Made by a program: the position numbers and the translations under genes | The notes under the pieces: model-generated | What the model was told of the DNA's origin: nothing | Seen by the model: the letters and a program-made list of their open reading frames with translations, nothing else | Databases searched by the model: none | Shown: one piece after another, positions 6,514 to 8,307 of the stretch | Layout: each line of letters begins with the position of its first letter | How positions within the stretch are numbered: position 1 is the stretch's first letter | From: Chloroflexia bacterium | GTDB lineage: Bacteria > Chloroflexota > Chloroflexia > Thermomicrobiales > JALYUS01 | Assembly (NCBI GenBank): GCA_025928215.1 | Contig: JAICJW010000198.1 | Span: 1 to 8,307, forward strand | Direction: 5' to 3' | Length of the DNA stretch: 8,307 nucleotides

Positions 6514-6726
6514 ATGCAGAAATTCTGGCATATCCCCGTCTATCCTCGCCCGCGCCGGATCACCGCGACTTCCCTGCCCGTCTGGGATGAGCATGACACG
6601 AACGAGCGCGTGATGATTCGGGATGAGGAGACGCTCCGCACCCTCGCCCCCGCGTGGGCATTCACGTTCTTCTCGCTGCTCGCATTCTTCCTCCTCGTCG
6701 CGCTCTTCGGCTACGTCCTCAAATAA
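6514..6726 (+). CDS. Small C-terminally anchored membrane protein, unknown
   Basis: A 70-residue ORF I do not recognise. The N-terminal two thirds are polar, with basic Arg/Pro-rich (YPRPRR, 10-15) then acidic (DEHDTNERVMIRDEE, 25-39) parts. A single hydrophobic helix, about 46-69 (PAWAFTFFSLLAFFLLVALFGYVL), ends one residue before the C-terminus. That is the layout of a tail-anchored or single-pass protein with a cytoplasmic N-terminus. GGGAG at 6501-6505, eight bases before the ATG, supports translation, and third codon positions are GC-rich. It sits 50 nt after the Nudix gene and 215 nt before the PfpI gene, all in one direction. Function unknown. Confidence 0.65.
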   Translation: MQKFWHIPVYPRPRRITATSLPVWDEHDTNERVMIRDEETLRTLAPAWAFTFFSLLAFFLLVALFGYVLK

Positions 6727-6765
6727 CAGCAAATCTGTTGTGCGGTGGTCATTTGTGCCGCTGTT
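6725..6765 (+). repeat. Bulged inverted repeat after the small membrane-protein gene
   Basis: AACAGCAAAT (6725-6734) is complementary to ATTTG (6751-6755) plus CTGTT (6761-6765), a 10-bp stem interrupted by five unpaired bases; a local 5-bp hairpin AACAG/CTGTT (6725-6739) is an alternative. No T-tract follows, so it is not a standard intrinsic terminator. The remaining part of the 6727-6941 gap holds no credible gene. Confidence 0.3.
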
Positions 6766-6844
6766 GCCACGGGGAATCGGTATCCAATTTCGCCCATGAT
6801 AGCGGGTTGCACCGTTCAACTCCCATTCCCTGCGCTCTCGCTGG

Positions 6845-6894
6845 CACCGGGTTTGCCGGTCTACTGGCATCGGGATCGAAAATCCCGCCCGGTG
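6845..6894 (+). promoter_or_regulatory. Predicted three-way-junction RNA element in the PfpI leader
   Basis: A perfect 7-bp outer stem CACCGGG (6845-6851) / CCCGGTG (6888-6894) encloses exactly two hairpins: GCCGG-TCTA-CTGGC (6855-6868, one G-U pair) and CGGGAT-CGAAA-ATCCCG (6871-6887). Joining segments are TTT, AT and none. The 50-nt element lies 47 nt before the ATG at 6942 and uses nearly every base. It does not match the conserved cores of TPP, SAM, cobalamin, c-di-GMP, fluoride or hammerhead RNAs that I know. No U-tract follows. A cis-regulatory RNA or structured repeat is possible; chance in GC-rich DNA is not excluded. Confidence 0.4.
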
Positions 6895-6941
6895 GTGAAG
6901 AGAAGAGGCAGACGAACGGATTACACGGAGGGCAACATCCG

Positions 6942-7502
6942 ATGCAAGAACGGAAACTCGATGGTATGCGCGTAGCGATCATCGTCAATAACGACTTCGA
7001 GCAGGTCGAGATGACCGAGCCGCGCAAGGCGCTCGATCAAGCGGGCGCGCAGACAACACTCATCGCGCCGAAACCGGGGCAAGTCATCGGCATGAACCAT
7101 GACAAGCAAGCCGATCAATTCCCCGTTGATATGGCGCTCGAACAGGCGAAGCCCGATCAGTTCGATGCCGTCCTTCTACCGGGCGGCGCGCTCAATGCCG
7201 ACACGATGCGTATGAATCCGAAGGCGCAAGAGTTTGTTCGGCAGATGAACGGTGCGGGCAAACCGCTGGCGGTGATCTGCCATGCGCCCTGGCTGCTCGT
7301 CTCCGCCGGTCTCGTCTCCGGCCGCACGCTAACCAGTTGGCCGACGATTCAGGACGACATCCGCAACGCGGGTGGCCACTGGGAAGACCGCGAGATGGTG
7401 CGCGACCGCAACCTCGTCACCAGCCGCGGCCCGCAGGACATTCCCGCCTTCAACAAGGGGATGATCGAACTGTTCGCCGAGCAGCGCGTCGGCGCGCGGT
7501 AG
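6942..7502 (+). CDS. PfpI/DJ-1 family protein (type 1 glutamine amidotransferase-like)
   Basis: A 186-residue DJ-1/PfpI-superfamily protein, a group containing PfpI-type peptidases, glyoxalase III/deglycase-like enzymes and general-stress proteins such as YraA/YfkM. Visible are the N-terminal strand VAIIVNNDFEQVE with conserved Glu20, the LLPGGALNAD turn (78-87), the nucleophile elbow AVICHAPWLL (110-119) with Cys113 and His114, and the family C-terminal stretch TSWPTIQDDIRNAGGHWED...VTSRGPQD. This closely follows archaeal PfpI-like proteins in order and length. ATG at 6942 is chosen over the longer open frame because GGAGGG (6927-6932) precedes it by nine bases. A structured leader lies upstream and an intrinsic terminator shortly downstream, so it is the last gene of the run and may be independently regulated. 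Whether it acts as protease or carbonyl-stress hydratase is open. Confidence 0.94.
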   Translation: MQERKLDGMRVAIIVNNDFEQVEMTEPRKALDQAGAQTTLIAPKPGQVIGMNHDKQADQFPVDMALEQAKPDQFDAVLLPGGALNADTMRMNPKAQEFVRQMNGAGKPLAVICHAPWLLVSAGLVSGRTLTSWPTIQDDIRNAGGHWEDREMVRDRNLVTSRGPQDIPAFNKGMIELFAEQRVGAR

Positions 7503-7530
7503 CCACGCATCGGCAATAGCCAGCAATGTG

Positions 7531-7556
7531 GGGGCAGTGTTGTCTGCCCCTTTTTT
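7531..7556 (+). terminator. Rho-independent terminator after the PfpI gene
   Basis: GGGGCAG (7531-7537), 6-nt loop, CTGCCCC (7544-7550), then six T (7551-7556). The stem is perfect and the T-tract immediate. Flanking CAGCAA/TTGCTG (7521-7526, 7555-7560) can extend the pairing in DNA. On the minus strand no U-tract follows, so it acts rightward, ending the PfpI transcript 28 nt after its stop. Confidence 0.92.
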
Positions 7557-7638
7557 GCTGCGTGGTGTAGAGTGGGGTCGGACACAACTGGATCAATCGT
7601 CGCGAGACGCGCCAAGCGTGAGCTGATGGGGAGGGGAG

Positions 7639-8307
7639 ATGAAGATCACGGCCATCGAAACGATCTTTGTTGATCGGTACCTCTTCGTGCAGGTGCAGAC
7701 CGACGCGGGCATCACCGGCCTCGGTGAATCCGGCACTTGGGGCTTTTTGGAGGCGTCGGCGGCGGTCGTCGAGACCTTCAAACGTTACCTGATCGGTCAG
7801 GACCCGCTGCGGATCGAGCACCACTGGAACTACCTCTACCGCTGGACCCATTTCCGCGGCGCGGCGATCATGGGCGCCCTCTCCGCCATTGATATTGCCC
7901 TCTGGGACATCGCCGGTAAGCATTTCGGTGTGCCGTCCTACCAACTGCTCGGCGGCAAGACGCGCGACAAGGCCCGTGTTTACTATCACGTCTTCGGCCA
8001 GTCGCGCGAGGAACTCGTGCGGGGGTGCGTCGCGGCGAAGGAGCAGGGCTTCACGGCGGTCGGCCACTTGACCCCCTTCACCGATGATCCGCGCGATCAG
8101 CCCTACTTCAAGACGCACGCGGCGCGGATGGGCGACGCCATCGAGAGCGTACGCCAGTACCGGGAGGCGGTCGGCGACGCGGTGGACTTGTGTATCGAGA
8201 TTCACCGGCAACTGACCCCGGCGGAGGCGGTCGTGCTGGCGCGGGGCATCGAGCCGTACCACCCCTACTTCTACGAGGACCCGACGCTGCCGGACAACTT
8301 CGATGCG
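7639..8307 (+). CDS. Mandelate racemase/enolase-superfamily sugar-acid dehydratase, 3'-truncated by window
   Basis: The first 223 residues of an enolase-superfamily protein; the frame is open to the window edge, so roughly 150-180 C-terminal residues are missing. The N-terminal capping domain (1-~115) includes TDAGITGLGESG and the diagnostic ALSAIDIALWDIAGKHFGVPSYQLLGG (80-106). The barrel begins near 113. EIHRQLTPAEA (187-197) aligns with the D-x-H metal-ligand/acid-base strand of galactonate/gluconate/mannonate dehydratases, and FYEDP (211-215) with the second ligand strand. The segment GFTAVGHLTPF lacks the K-x-K lysine base of racemases, so a dehydratase of acid sugars is more likely than a racemase. 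ATG at 7639 has GGAGG (7630-7634) just upstream. It starts a new transcript after the terminator; no clear promoter is seen in 7557-7638. The exact substrate is unassigned. Confidence 0.9.
   Translation, partial: MKITAIETIFVDRYLFVQVQTDAGITGLGESGTWGFLEASAAVVETFKRYLIGQDPLRIEHHWNYLYRWTHFRGAAIMGALSAIDIALWDIAGKHFGVPSYQLLGGKTRDKARVYYHVFGQSREELVRGCVAAKEQGFTAVGHLTPFTDDPRDQPYFKTHAARMGDAIESVRQYREAVGDAVDLCIEIHRQLTPAEAVVLARGIEPYHPYFYEDPTLPDNFDA

Noticed and set aside
6871..6894. tRNA-like T-arm and acceptor-like stem near the PfpI gene
   Set aside because: The loop CGAAA lacks the TTCRANN pattern, only about 50 nt lie between the 'acceptor' halves, and no anticodon arm fits; a tRNA is excluded.
7450..8262. 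270-codon leftward open frame opposite the dehydratase gene
   Set aside because: It is antisense to a clear enolase-superfamily gene and crosses the terminator; composition is that of a GC-rich shadow frame.

Overview
The window is about 8.3 kb of GC-rich bacterial DNA. It is densely packed, most genes have AGGAGG-type ribosome binding sites, and GC is high at third codon positions. The gene content (M42 aminopeptidase, Nudix hydrolase with an N-terminal helical domain, PfpI/DJ-1 protein, APH-type kinase, mandelate-racemase-like dehydratase) would suit a Chloroflexota/Thermomicrobia-like or other GC-rich environmental bacterium. That is an inference from style and content; no marker gene is present and I am not confident of the taxon.

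Layout: a VOC (glyoxalase-fold) gene reads rightward at the left edge (52-438). It converges on a leftward block with two transcription units. The distal unit is mgtC-like (765 to 1521 region) followed after a short gap by a 75-residue cysteine-rich protein (522-749); a candidate promoter lies at 1633-1660. The other unit is an M42 aminopeptidase followed by a PlsC-like acyltransferase (1701-3448), with a candidate promoter at 3488-3516. From 3641 everything reads rightward: a two-TM membrane protein overlapping an APH-family kinase (TAATG junction), a class I methyltransferase with a promoter that could give a leaderless mRNA, a Nudix hydrolase behind a palindromic leader element, a small C-terminally anchored membrane protein, and a PfpI-family protein. 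A clear Rho-independent terminator at 7531-7556 closes this run. An enolase-superfamily dehydratase gene starts at 7639 and leaves the window.

The genes do not form one recognisable pathway. They read as housekeeping, stress and detoxification functions (methylglyoxal-type VOC, Nudix sanitation, PfpI, small-molecule kinase and methyltransferase), plus peptide catabolism and a sugar-acid dehydratase. I see no transposase, integrase, CRISPR array, tRNA, rRNA or obvious defence system. The most interesting material is non-coding or tiny: a compact 50-nt element predicted to fold as a three-way junction in the leader of the PfpI gene, a ~65-bp imperfect palindrome in the Nudix leader, and two small unrecognised proteins. 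Several enzymes also carry substitutions in signature motifs (PlsC motif III, Nudix box, first enolase-superfamily metal ligand).
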